A DNA stretch of 64,000 nt from Lysobacterales bacterium 63-13 (lineage in GTDB: Bacteria; Pseudomonadota; Gammaproteobacteria; Xanthomonadales; Rhodanobacteraceae): assembly GCA_001899855.1 (NCBI GenBank), contig MKWR01000002.1, positions 124,001 to 188,000 on the forward strand. The letters are read 5' to 3'. Shown piece by piece: positions 38,474 to 46,183 of this stretch. How positions within the stretch are numbered: position 1 is the stretch's first letter; each line of letters opens with the position of its first letter. The notes below the pieces were generated by a model that saw only the letters and a program-made list of their open reading frames with translations, was not told the DNA's origin and searched no databases. The position numbers and the translations under genes were made by a program.

Positions 38474-38910
38474 ACGGCTTCAGCCTTTGCCCGGATGCGA
38501 TTGACGGCGCGGCCGAGGCGCGCCGGCTCGATGACGCCGGTGCCGGAGCCTGCGTCGTCTTCGAAGGCTGGGTACGCAATCACAATGAAGGGCGCGCCGT
38601 GCAGCGGCTCGACTACCAGGCCTTCGCGCCGCTGGCCCTGAGCGAAGGCGGGAAGATCCTTGCCGAAGCACGATCGCGCTTTGCCGTGCGTGCCGCATCC
38701 GCCGTGCATCGCACCGGCAGCCTGGCGATTGGCGAGATGGCGGTCTGGGTTGGCGTCAGTGCCGATCACCGCGACGCCGCCTTTGCCGCATGCCGCTGGA
38801 TCATCGACGAGATCAAGCAGCGTGTGCCGATCTGGAAGAACGAGCACTACGCCGACGGCGAATCCGGCTGGCTGCATCCCGACAATTCGCCGGTGGATGG
38901 TGCGCGATGA
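38470..38910 (+). CDS. moaE: Molybdopterin synthase catalytic subunit
   Basis: 146 residues (E. coli 150). It forms a heterotetramer with MoaD. The VVFEGWVRNHNEGRAVQRLDYQA segment (about 34) and the AVHRTGSLAIGEMAVWVGVSADHR region are conserved. The essential Lys residues sit in IKQRVPIWKNEHY. It is the last moa gene here; a 136-base gap separates it from the desaturase gene. Confidence 0.95.
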   Translation: MNGFSLCPDAIDGAAEARRLDDAGAGACVVFEGWVRNHNEGRAVQRLDYQAFAPLALSEGGKILAEARSRFAVRAASAVHRTGSLAIGEMAVWVGVSADHRDAAFAACRWIIDEIKQRVPIWKNEHYADGESGWLHPDNSPVDGAR

Positions 38911-39046
38911 GCGAGGCCCACGCCGGCGCATGAGCGTGTGCCGGATTGTCGGCGGATCCTTGCATTGCAGGGTCGACGAATGAGCTTGCAGCGGATTCCG
39001 CCGGGCGGTCGGGTATAGTCAGCGGCTGTTCAATCCGGAAGCAACC

Positions 39047-40243
39047 ATGTTTGATTCGCTTGTTGATTTTCTGACCAATGGCCTGAGCCATGCCTCCTGG
39101 TCCATGCTCGTGTTGTGTTTCCTCGTCACTTCGCAGCTGACGATTTTCTCGGTGACCCTGTACCTGCATCGCAGCCAGGCCCATCGTGGCGTCGATTTCC
39201 ATCCGCTGCTGGCGCATTTCTTCCGTTTCTGGGCCTGGTTCACGACGGCCATGGTGACCAAGGAGTGGGTGGCGATCCATCGCAAGCACCACGCCAAGTG
39301 CGAAACAGTGGAAGATCCGCACAGTCCGCAAATCTACGGTATCCGCAAGGTCCTGCTCGATGGCGTCGATCTTTATCGGCAGGCGCGTCGCGACCGTTCG
39401 ATCACCGAGAAATATGGCCGTGGCACGCCGAACGACTGGCTGGAGCGCCATGTCTATGGTCGCCATCCCGAGCTGGGGCCGACCTTGCTGCTGTTCATCC
39501 TCTTCGCCCTGTTCGGTCTCTGGGGCGTGGTGATCTGGGCCGCGCAGATGATCTGGATTCCGCTGATGGCCGCTGGCGTCATCAATGGCCTGGGCCACTG
39601 GTGGGGCTATCGCAATGTCGAGAGCGACGACACCTCGACCAACCTCACCCCCTGGGGCCTGATTGTCGGCGGTGAGGAACTGCACAACAACCACCACGCC
39701 TTTCCGAGTTCGGCCAAGTTCTCGCTGCGCCGATTCGAGTTCGACATTGGCTGGATGATGATCCGCATCTTCAGCGCCGTACGCCTGGCCAAGGTCATGC
39801 GCGTTGCGCCATCGCTGGATATCCGCGAAGACGTGCACGCCCCGGATACCGACACGATCAAGGCACTGCTCACGCACAAGTTCCAGGTCATGACCGACTA
39901 CTTCCGCGGCGTTACCCTGCCGACCCTGCGTGCCGAGTTCGCCCATGCCGGGGACAGCATCAAGGAATTCCCGCGACGCATGCGCACGGCGCTTTCCAGC
40001 GGTGGACGCTGGCTCGACAACGATGCTCGCGAGCGCCTCGGCAACTGGATCAACCAGCGTCCGGCCATGGCCACGGTCATGGAATACCGGGCGCGCCTGC
40101 TACACCTGATGGAAGGGCGCAACGGCGAGGCCATGCTGGAGGGACTCAAGCAATGGTGTCGCGAGGCCGAGGAAAGCGGCAACCGCGCATTGCAGGAGTT
40201 CGCCTTGCGCATCAAGGGCTACCGCCTGGCGCACGCGGCCTGA
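39047..40243 (+). CDS. Acyl-CoA/acyl-lipid desaturase
   Basis: 398 residues. The integral-membrane diiron desaturase signature is complete: first box HRSQAH (about 38), second HRKHH (about 76), third HNNHH (about 210), with three to four hydrophobic segments between them. This subgroup puts a cis double bond into acyl chains for membrane fluidity. The C-terminal part from about 290 adds a helical extension that ends RIKGYRLAHAA, beyond the catalytic core. It is preceded by a possible -10 TATAGT (39014-39019) and followed by a 156-base gap without a gene. Confidence 0.9.
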   Translation: MFDSLVDFLTNGLSHASWSMLVLCFLVTSQLTIFSVTLYLHRSQAHRGVDFHPLLAHFFRFWAWFTTAMVTKEWVAIHRKHHAKCETVEDPHSPQIYGIRKVLLDGVDLYRQARRDRSITEKYGRGTPNDWLERHVYGRHPELGPTLLLFILFALFGLWGVVIWAAQMIWIPLMAAGVINGLGHWWGYRNVESDDTSTNLTPWGLIVGGEELHNNHHAFPSSAKFSLRRFEFDIGWMMIRIFSAVRLAKVMRVAPSLDIREDVHAPDTDTIKALLTHKFQVMTDYFRGVTLPTLRAEFAHAGDSIKEFPRRMRTALSSGGRWLDNDARERLGNWINQRPAMATVMEYRARLLHLMEGRNGEAMLEGLKQWCREAEESGNRALQEFALRIKGYRLAHAA

Positions 40244-40399
40244 CTGAAACTTCGCGGGCAAGTCCATGGCCTGTCGCGGCGGCACCCGTCCCCTGCCACA
40301 GGTCCGGCTGGCTTGCTTCTTGCTCCGAGTCCCGGCGCAACCGGTGTTTTTCGCCGGAAGCCGATTTTCCCGTCTCCCTCTGAAAAAAGGTGACCATCC

Positions 40400-40762
40400 G
40401 TGTCCAAGTCCAACCGCATCATTGCTCTTGCCTCCATGCTGGCGTTGTTCGGCAGCGCCTCGGTTCTTGCCGCCGGCAATTCCAAGGTCATCGTCGTCAA
40501 CAAATCGAGCTGGGCAATCCACGAGATGTATTTTTCACCCACCGATGAAACCGAGTGGGGCGAGGATCAGCTTGGCAAGCAGACCATCGAACCGGGCGAG
40601 CAATTCACCCTGAGCGGGATTCCATGTGACAAATGGGATGTCAAGGTCGTCGATGAAGATGGCGACGAATGCGTGGTGGAGAGTGTCGCACTGTGTGCGG
40701 ACACCGATCGTTGGGTCATCAACGACAGCGACCTGCTTGGCTGTCAGGCTGCCACTGACTGA
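40400..40762 (+). CDS. Small secreted four-Cys protein
   Basis: 120 residues from a GTG start at 40400. A signal peptide ends at LAAG (about residue 25). The mature part begins KVIVVNKSSWAIHEMYFSPTDETEWGEDQLGKQTIEPGE, a pattern I have seen in other exported proteins of unknown function (surface/beta-sandwich type). Four Cys lie in the second half, consistent with two disulfides. It stands alone, with a terminator 17 bases after its stop. Confidence 0.75.
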   Translation: MSKSNRIIALASMLALFGSASVLAAGNSKVIVVNKSSWAIHEMYFSPTDETEWGEDQLGKQTIEPGEQFTLSGIPCDKWDVKVVDEDGDECVVESVALCADTDRWVINDSDLLGCQAATD

Positions 40763-40778
40763 TCATTCGCATCCGGAG

Positions 40779-40805
40779 AACCCGCCAGGTGGCGGGTTTT
40801 CCTTC
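40779..40805 (+). terminator. Intrinsic terminator after the secreted protein
   Basis: AACCCGCC (40779-40786) pairs with GGCGGGTT (40791-40798) across the tetraloop AGGT and is followed by a T-rich run (TTTTCCTTCTTTT). It ends transcription from 40400. Confidence 0.88.
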
Positions 40806-40970
40806 TTTTGACGGACAAGCGCTGGAGTGCGGAGCTGACAGTTGCGGCGCCGGTGCCGGCGCGATCGGCAAGCCGGCGCGCTATGCTCGGTGCATGGGCA
40901 TCGGCTTGATCGACATTGCAGGCAGTTGCGGCACGCCGGGCAGAATGGCGCACGCAGGCCGGGGCGTGCC

Positions 40971-42131
40971 ATGAGGCACGTGGTCGTTGCGCTTTTCCTG
41001 CTGGTTGTTGCCTCGGCAATCGCACTGGGGCTGTTCAACACGTTGACGGCGGATGGGGATCGGCATGCGCCGGGCAATGCGCCGACGCCAGGCATCGCCG
41101 CCCAGGTAGATCATTCCCGCAAACCGGGCCACGCGGGCACGCCCGACAGGGAATTGGCGGCACGCTCCGACGCGCGTGCCAATCGCGAAAGCGAGCCGAT
41201 CGACCGCTCCCGGCTGCATGCCGCAATCGACGCGCAGGCCTGTCTGGCCGGCACGGCAGCTGCGGCGAAACCAGCGAAGACAGCCATCCATCGCTGGGTC
41301 GATGACAAGGGCATTACCCATTTCTCCGACCAGGCACCCAGCGGGCCGGCGCAGGGCTACCGCAGGATCGATGCACTGGATTTGCCGCCGATCGTCGTGC
41401 GTGCGCGGGGTTATGACGTCAACCTTCCGGATGACCTGGTGCAGAACGCGATTTCGTCGGCCCAGGCCATCGAGCGGATCCTGCGTGGCACGCTTGGCCT
41501 TGAAGGTGATCCGGGCCTGCTGCTCGATGTTGAATTCATTGCCGCCGCCGATGCCTGGGCCCGGCGCATCGACAGTCCGGCAATGGTCAATTCCGCCGGC
41601 ACCTATTCGCCGAAAGACCGCACCATCCATATCCGCTTGCAGGATGATGAGCCGACGAACTTTCTCATCCTGCGCCACGAAATCACCCATGCCTTGATGC
41701 ATGAACGCGTCGGCCGGTTGCCGACCGCCATCAACGAGGGCATTGCCGGTTATTTCGAGCATCTGGCGGTTTCCGGCATGGGCGCGCAGGTGACCATCGC
41801 CGACTCGCCACGAAGTCTCCGTGCAGCCCGCATCGAGGGCGACGGGCACGCCGAGCTGGCTGATCTGCTTGCCTTCGAGGGCGCGGATTTCTATGCCGGG
41901 GATCAGCAGCAGCGCTATCTGCGTGCTTACGCCCTGGTGGCGATGCTGATGGACACGGCGCCGGGCCGGGTGGCCTTGAGCGCCGTCCTGGCGGCGCAAC
42001 GCGCGCAGCCCTGCCTGCCGGTAAAAGCCGAGTTGGTTCTTGATTCGCGCTATCCGGGTGGTCTGGCGGTACTGGCCCGGGATTGGGTGGCCTGGTTGGG
42101 CAATCCGCCGCGCAGCGTGCGCAGCTGGTGA
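40971..42131 (+). CDS. DUF4124 plus zinc-metallopeptidase-like protein
   Basis: 386 residues with an N-terminal hydrophobic anchor (VVVALFLLVVASAIALGLFN). A DUF4124 segment (HRWVDDKGITHFSDQAPSG, about residue 103) is followed by a domain with HEITHALMHERVG (about 240; HExxH) and a downstream Glu in INEGIAGYFEHL. The order HExxH...E matches gluzincin peptidases. The remaining 130 residues are helical. DUF4124 usually occurs in small secreted proteins; fusion to a peptidase is uncommon. Likely periplasmic or membrane-tethered on the outer face. Substrate unknown. Confidence 0.78.
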   Translation: MRHVVVALFLLVVASAIALGLFNTLTADGDRHAPGNAPTPGIAAQVDHSRKPGHAGTPDRELAARSDARANRESEPIDRSRLHAAIDAQACLAGTAAAAKPAKTAIHRWVDDKGITHFSDQAPSGPAQGYRRIDALDLPPIVVRARGYDVNLPDDLVQNAISSAQAIERILRGTLGLEGDPGLLLDVEFIAAADAWARRIDSPAMVNSAGTYSPKDRTIHIRLQDDEPTNFLILRHEITHALMHERVGRLPTAINEGIAGYFEHLAVSGMGAQVTIADSPRSLRAARIEGDGHAELADLLAFEGADFYAGDQQQRYLRAYALVAMLMDTAPGRVALSAVLAAQRAQPCLPVKAELVLDSRYPGGLAVLARDWVAWLGNPPRSVRSW

Positions 42132-42161
42132 TGTCGCGAGCCTGCCGCGTGCGCGCTGGCC

Positions 42162-42190
42162 TTGCTCCAGGTCCTTGAATCCATTACCAT
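42162..42190 (+). promoter_or_regulatory. Candidate rpsF promoter
   Basis: TTGCTC (42162-42167), a 17-base spacer and TACCAT (42185-42190) fit a sigma-70 promoter, with -10 matching at four of six positions. Transcription would start near 42197, giving a 90-base leader before rpsF. Confidence 0.45.
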
Positions 42191-42236
42191 CCGCGCCCCT
42201 TCGTCCGTCCACTGACGAAGATTCTTGCCTCACCGC

Positions 42237-42272
42237 ATGTCGGGAGGCTGCCCCCGCACGCGCTGCGGACAT
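42237..42272 (+). promoter_or_regulatory. Possible structured leader before rpsF
   Basis: ATGTC (42237-42241) can pair with GACAT (42268-42272), enclosing a second stem of CGCA (42255-42258) with TGCG (42264-42267). It ends 15 bases upstream of the rpsF start and overlaps its initiation region. The S6:S18 complex is known to regulate rpsF mRNA in several bacteria through a leader hairpin, so this is a plausible target, but I cannot confirm the exact CCG loop pattern. Confidence 0.35.
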
Positions 42273-42287
42273 CCACAAGGATTAACC

Positions 42288-42749
42288 ATGCGTCATTATG
42301 AAGTCGTGTTCCTGGTCCATCCGGACCAGAGTGAGCAAGTGCCGGCCATGATCGAGCGTTACCGGTCGATGGTCGAAGCCGATGGCGGCAAGATCCATCG
42401 CCTGGAGGACTGGGGACGTCGCCAGTTGGCGTTCCCGATGCAGCATCTGGCCAAGGCCCATTACGTCCTGATGAACATCGAAGTCAGCCAGGGCGTGCTC
42501 GACGAGCTGCTGTCGGGCTTCCGTTTCAACGATGCCGTGCTGCGCCACCTGGTCATCAAGCGTGACGAGGCGGTGACGGAAATGTCGGCAATCATGAAGA
42601 ACAAGGACGACAAGGGCGACCGTCGCCGTCGTGATGATGAAGGTGGCTTTGGCGATGATTCCGATGACCGCCCGAGCCGTTCGAGCCGTGGTTCGCGGGT
42701 GGAAAACGATTCGGATGATTCCGACGCCGAATCCGCCAGCGCCGAATAA
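42288..42749 (+). CDS. rpsF: 30S ribosomal protein S6
   Basis: 153 residues from ATG 42288. S6 binds S18 in the central domain of 16S rRNA. The first 100 residues are the S6 fold: [25 protein letters not shown], then [20 protein letters not shown]. The tail (from about 103) is highly charged, rich in Asp, Arg and Ser, and longer than in E. coli. It could be glutamylated in E. coli by RimK; here that is unknown. Starts the S6-S18-L9 cluster. Confidence 0.96.
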   Translation: MRHYEVVFLVHPDQSEQVPAMIERYRSMVEADGGKIHRLEDWGRRQLAFPMQHLAKAHYVLMNIEVSQGVLDELLSGFRFNDAVLRHLVIKRDEAVTEMSAIMKNKDDKGDRRRRDDEGGFGDDSDDRPSRSSRGSRVENDSDDSDAESASAE

Positions 42750-42776
42750 TCCATCCCGACTTCAGGAATCGCCATC

Positions 42777-43001
42777 ATGTCCAAGTTCTTCCGTCGCAAG
42801 AAATTCTGCCGTTTCACCGCCGAAGGCGTCGTCGAGATCGATTACAAGGATCTCAACCTGCTGCGCCAGTACATCACCGAGACCGGCAAGATCGTGCCGA
42901 GCCGCATCACCGGCACCAAGGCGCGCTACCAGCGCCAGCTTGCCGTTGCCGTGCAGCACGCGCGCTTCCTCTCGCTGCTTCCGTACAGCGACAGCCACTG
43001 A
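42777..43001 (+). CDS. rpsR: 30S ribosomal protein S18
   Basis: 74 residues (E. coli 75). The sequence [37 protein letters not shown] is diagnostic; it contains the single FCRF motif. S18 pairs with S6. A 27-base gap separates it from rpsF. priB, which lies between the two in E. coli, is absent. Confidence 0.97.
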   Translation: MSKFFRRKKFCRFTAEGVVEIDYKDLNLLRQYITETGKIVPSRITGTKARYQRQLAVAVQHARFLSLLPYSDSH

Positions 43002-43020
43002 ATCCGCCTTCTGAACTGAC

Positions 43021-43075
43021 GACCTGTCGCCGCGCGGCAGGTCGATTCGGACAGCGCAAGCTGCGCCGGTTGTCC
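43021..43075 (+). other. Two tandem hairpins between rpsR and rplI
   Basis: GACCTGTCGC (43021-43030) pairs with GCGGCAGGTC (43034-43043) over a three-base loop (10 pairs, one G-U). Directly after, GGACA-GCGCA (43049-43058) can pair with TGCGC...TGTCC (43062-43075). Neither has a U tract, so they are not plain terminators. They may set the relative levels of S18 and L9 or mark an RNase processing site. Confidence 0.6.
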
Positions 43076-43101
43076 CGGCGCTAACGAATTGGAGTGTTAC
43101 C

Positions 43102-43554
43102 ATGCAACTTATTCTTCTGCAAAAAGTAAAGAATCTCGGAAACCTCGGCGACAAGGTCACGGTCAAGCCGGGCTACGGTCGCAATTACCTGGTGCCGCAG
43201 GGCAAGGCGGTCCCGGCGACAGCCGGAAACCTCGAGAACTTCGAGGCGCGTCGCGCCGAATACGAAGCCAAGGCCAACCAGCAGCTCGGCGCCGCCGAAG
43301 CACGCAAGGCCCGCTTCGATGCAGCCGAAGCCGTCACCATCAAGGCCAATGCCAGCACCGAAGGCAAGCTGTTCGGCTCGGTCGGCCCGCGTGACATTGC
43401 CGAGGCCTTCACGGCCGCCGGCCTCACCCTCGACAAGGGCGAAGTGGTCCAGGGCGAAGGCCCGATCCGCCATGTCGGCGAGTTCGAAGTGCGCGTGCAC
43501 CTGCATGCCGACATCGAATCGATGGTCAAGGTGATCGTCGTACCGGAAAGCTGA
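43102..43554 (+). CDS. rplI: 50S ribosomal protein L9
   Basis: 150 residues (E. coli 149). [37 protein letters not shown] is the conserved N-terminal domain, followed by a central connecting helix (about 42-75) and the C-terminal domain with [13 protein letters not shown]9 binds 23S rRNA near the L1 stalk. It is followed by a strong terminator. Confidence 0.97.
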   Translation: MQLILLQKVKNLGNLGDKVTVKPGYGRNYLVPQGKAVPATAGNLENFEARRAEYEAKANQQLGAAEARKARFDAAEAVTIKANASTEGKLFGSVGPRDIAEAFTAAGLTLDKGEVVQGEGPIRHVGEFEVRVHLHADIESMVKVIVVPES

Positions 43555-43579
43555 TGCAGGTGCGTCACGCTGCAACGAG

Positions 43580-43605
43580 AAAGGCGCCGCGAGGCGCCTT
43601 TTTCA
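43580..43605 (+). terminator. Intrinsic terminator after rplI
   Basis: AAAGGCGCC (43580-43588) pairs perfectly with GGCGCCTTT (43593-43601) across GCGA, a GNRA-type tetraloop, and ends in TTT plus CATTG. It separates the ribosomal-protein genes from dnaB. Confidence 0.93.
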
Positions 43606-43620
43606 TTGCCAGGGCATGCC

Positions 43621-43678
43621 TTGCACAGCTTATGCACAGGGTTGTTCTCTATTGGTGAGACGCGGCGCTGCGTATGAT
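43621..43678 (+). promoter_or_regulatory. DnaA-box-like site and promoter of dnaB
   Basis: TTATGCACA (43630-43638) is an exact match to the DnaA-box consensus TTATNCACA. A second, weaker TTGCACA lies immediately before it (43621-43627). About 35 bases downstream is a -10 candidate TATGAT (43673-43678); TTGGTG (43652-43657) or TATTGG could serve as -35 with poor spacing. A DnaA-responsive dnaB promoter is an inference. Confidence 0.45.
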
Positions 43679-43714
43679 CGCGTGTCGAATTGCACGCAGA
43701 TCAGGCTCTCTCCC

Positions 43715-45103
43715 ATGGCCACCTTCGCCGAACGCAAACCCGCTCCGAACATCGAGACCCTGCGCGTACCGCCGCATTCGATCGAAGCAGAGCAGGCCGT
43801 GCTCGGCGGTCTCATGCTGGCCCCGGATTCCTGGGAAAAGGTGGCCGATCGCATCGGCGAGGACGATTTCTACCGGCGCGACCATCGCGTCATCTTCCGC
43901 GCCATCGCCACGCTCAGCGAGAAGGACCAGCCCTGCGATGCGGTGACCCTTGGTGAGTGGTTCGAGGCCCAGGGCCTGTCCGACCAGGTCGGCGGCATCG
44001 GCTATGTCATCGAGCTGGCCAATTCGACGCCGAGCGCGGCGAACATCGTGGCCTATGCCGATATCGTCCGCGAGAAATCCGTGCTGCGGCAATTGATCGA
44101 TACCGGCACCGAGATTGCCGGCGATGCCTACCAGCCCGAGGGCCGTGGCAGCCAGGAATTGCTGGAAACGGCCGAACAAAAAGTTTTCCGCATTGCCGAG
44201 GCCGGCTCGCGCGGGCGCAAGGGCTTCGTCACGATGCGCGCGGCGGTCAAGGATGCGTTCCAGATCCTCCATCACCGTTACGAGAATCGCGGCACCATCA
44301 CCGGCCTGCCGACCGGCTACACCGATCTCGACGAAATGACCACCGGCCTGCAGCCTTCCGATCTCATCATCGTCGCCGCGCGGCCGTCGATGGGCAAGAC
44401 CGCGCTGGCCTTGAACATGGCCGAGAATGCGGCCATGCGCACGAAGAAAGCGGTTGCCGTGTTTTCCATGGAAATGTCGTCTTCGCAGCTCGCCTTCCGC
44501 CTGATCTCGTCGATGGGGCGGATCAACCAGCAGCATCTGCGTACCGGCGACCTGGCCGAGGAGGAATGGCCGCGCGTGACCAGCGCGATCACCATGCTCA
44601 GCGAGGCGCGCATCTTCATCGATGACACGCCGGCCTTGTCGCCGGGCGAGTTGCGCGCGCGTGCGCGACGGCTCAAGCGCGAGCATGACCTTGGCCTGAT
44701 CGTCATCGATTACCTGCAATTGATGCAGGTGCCCGGAAACAAGGAGAATCGCGCCACTGAAATTTCAGAAATCTCGCGTGGACTGAAAGCCCTCGCCAAG
44801 GAACTGAATGTCCCCGTGATGGCGCTTTCCCAGCTCAACCGCTCGCTGGAGCAACGCACCGACAAGAAGCCGATGATGTCGGACCTGCGCGAGTCCGGTG
44901 CAATCGAGCAGGATGCCGATGTCATCATGTTCATTTACCGCGACGAGTACTACAACCCGGATTCGCCGGAAAAAGGCGTCGCCGAAATCATCATCGGCAA
45001 ACAGCGCAATGGCCCGACCGGATCGGTCAAGCTGGCCTTCCTAGGCCAGTTCACTCGCTTTGAAAACCTCGCGGTCGATCGTTACACGGAACACTTCGAG
45101 TGA
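43715..45103 (+). CDS. dnaB: Replicative DNA helicase
   Basis: 462 residues from ATG 43715 (E. coli 471); a longer open frame upstream is not coding. It unwinds DNA at the replication fork as a hexamer. The N-terminal domain has PHSIEAEQAVLGGLML; the RecA-like domain (from about 200) has ARPSMGKTALALNMAE (Walker A), the DnaB-specific VIDYLQLMQ (Walker B region) and an arginine-finger segment near FIYRDEYYNPDS. There is no intein. It overlaps alr by four bases (GTGA). Confidence 0.97.
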   Translation: MATFAERKPAPNIETLRVPPHSIEAEQAVLGGLMLAPDSWEKVADRIGEDDFYRRDHRVIFRAIATLSEKDQPCDAVTLGEWFEAQGLSDQVGGIGYVIELANSTPSAANIVAYADIVREKSVLRQLIDTGTEIAGDAYQPEGRGSQELLETAEQKVFRIAEAGSRGRKGFVTMRAAVKDAFQILHHRYENRGTITGLPTGYTDLDEMTTGLQPSDLIIVAARPSMGKTALALNMAENAAMRTKKAVAVFSMEMSSSQLAFRLISSMGRINQQHLRTGDLAEEEWPRVTSAITMLSEARIFIDDTPALSPGELRARARRLKREHDLGLIVIDYLQLMQVPGNKENRATEISEISRGLKALAKELNVPVMALSQLNRSLEQRTDKKPMMSDLRESGAIEQDADVIMFIYRDEYYNPDSPEKGVAEIIIGKQRNGPTGSVKLAFLGQFTRFENLAVDRYTEHFE

Positions 45104-46182
45104 GTCGAGCAACCTGCGCGACGATCCATCTCGGCGCGCTGCGCGACAACCTGCGCCGCCTACGTGAACTCGCCGGCGGCGCGCGCATCATGGCCGTGGT
45201 CAAGGCCGATGGTTACGGGCATGGACTCGAGCGGGTCGCGCGCATGCTGGTCGAGGCGGATGCCTTTGGCGTCGCCTGCATTGCCGATGGCCAGCGCCTG
45301 CGCGCGGCCGGCATCCGCCAGCGCATCGTCGTCCTCTCCGGCATCGATGAAGCGGCCGATATCGGCGAGATGCATCGATTGGGGCTGGAATCGACGATCC
45401 ACCACGCCAGCCAGATCGACTGGCTCGCCGCGGATCGCAACCCGCGCCCTTTGAAGGTCTGGCTGAAGATCGACAGCGGCATGCACCGTCTCGGCTTTGC
45501 CGTGGCGGACGTTGCTGGCGCACGCGCTCGCCTGCTGGCCTTGCCGAACGTCGATCGCGACATTGGCCTGATGACCCATTTCGCCAATTCCGATGTCATC
45601 GGCGACGCGCAGACCATGGCGCAGATCGAATGTTTCCAGCGCATTGCCTCAGACATGCCGGGCGCGCAGACCCTGTCGAACTCGGCGGCGGTGCTCGGCT
45701 GGCCGCAGGCACGCGGGCAATGGATCAGGCCCGGCGGCTTGCTCTATGGAATCTCGGTCGCCACCGGAACGAGTGGTGCGGACTTCGGCTTTCGCCCGGC
45801 GATGACCTTGTCGAGCAAGCTGGTCGCGATCAATCGCATCGCCAGGGGCGAGCCAATCGGTTATGCGGCCACGTGGACGTGCCCCGAAGACATGGACATC
45901 GGCGTCGTGCAGATCGGCTATGGCGATGGCTATCCGCGCTCGGCGGCCTCGGGCACGCCGCTGCTGGTGAATGGCCGTCGCGCGGCGATTGTCGGCCGTG
46001 TCTCGATGGATCTGATCACCGTCGACTTGCGCGGCCACGACGATGCCCGCGTTGGCGACCCGGTGATCCTCTGGGGCCCGCGGCTGCCGGTAGAGGAGAT
46101 TGCCGCACACGCGGGAACGATCGGCTACGAGCTGACCTGCGGCATGACTCGCCGCGTGCGTTTCCTCGAGGACATGGACTGA
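45100..46182 (+). CDS. alr: Alanine racemase
   Basis: 360 residues from a GTG start inside the dnaB stop codon. It makes D-alanine for peptidoglycan. The PLP Lys is in MAVVKADGYGHGLERVA (about residue 34) and the second catalytic base, a Tyr, is in the RPGGLLYGIS / GYGDGYPRSA region (about 255). The length and the order (dnaB-alr-radA) are typical of this lineage. Confidence 0.95.
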   Translation: MSRATCATIHLGALRDNLRRLRELAGGARIMAVVKADGYGHGLERVARMLVEADAFGVACIADGQRLRAAGIRQRIVVLSGIDEAADIGEMHRLGLESTIHHASQIDWLAADRNPRPLKVWLKIDSGMHRLGFAVADVAGARARLLALPNVDRDIGLMTHFANSDVIGDAQTMAQIECFQRIASDMPGAQTLSNSAAVLGWPQARGQWIRPGGLLYGISVATGTSGADFGFRPAMTLSSKLVAINRIARGEPIGYAATWTCPEDMDIGVVQIGYGDGYPRSAASGTPLLVNGRRAAIVGRVSMDLITVDLRGHDDARVGDPVILWGPRLPVEEIAAHAGTIGYELTCGMTRRVRFLEDMD

Positions 46183-46183
46183 C

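Noticed and set aside
42777-43101. Possible priB between rpsF and rpsR or after
   Set aside because: The rpsF-rpsR gap is 27 bases and the rpsR-rplI gap contains only hairpins; no frame of PriB size is found.
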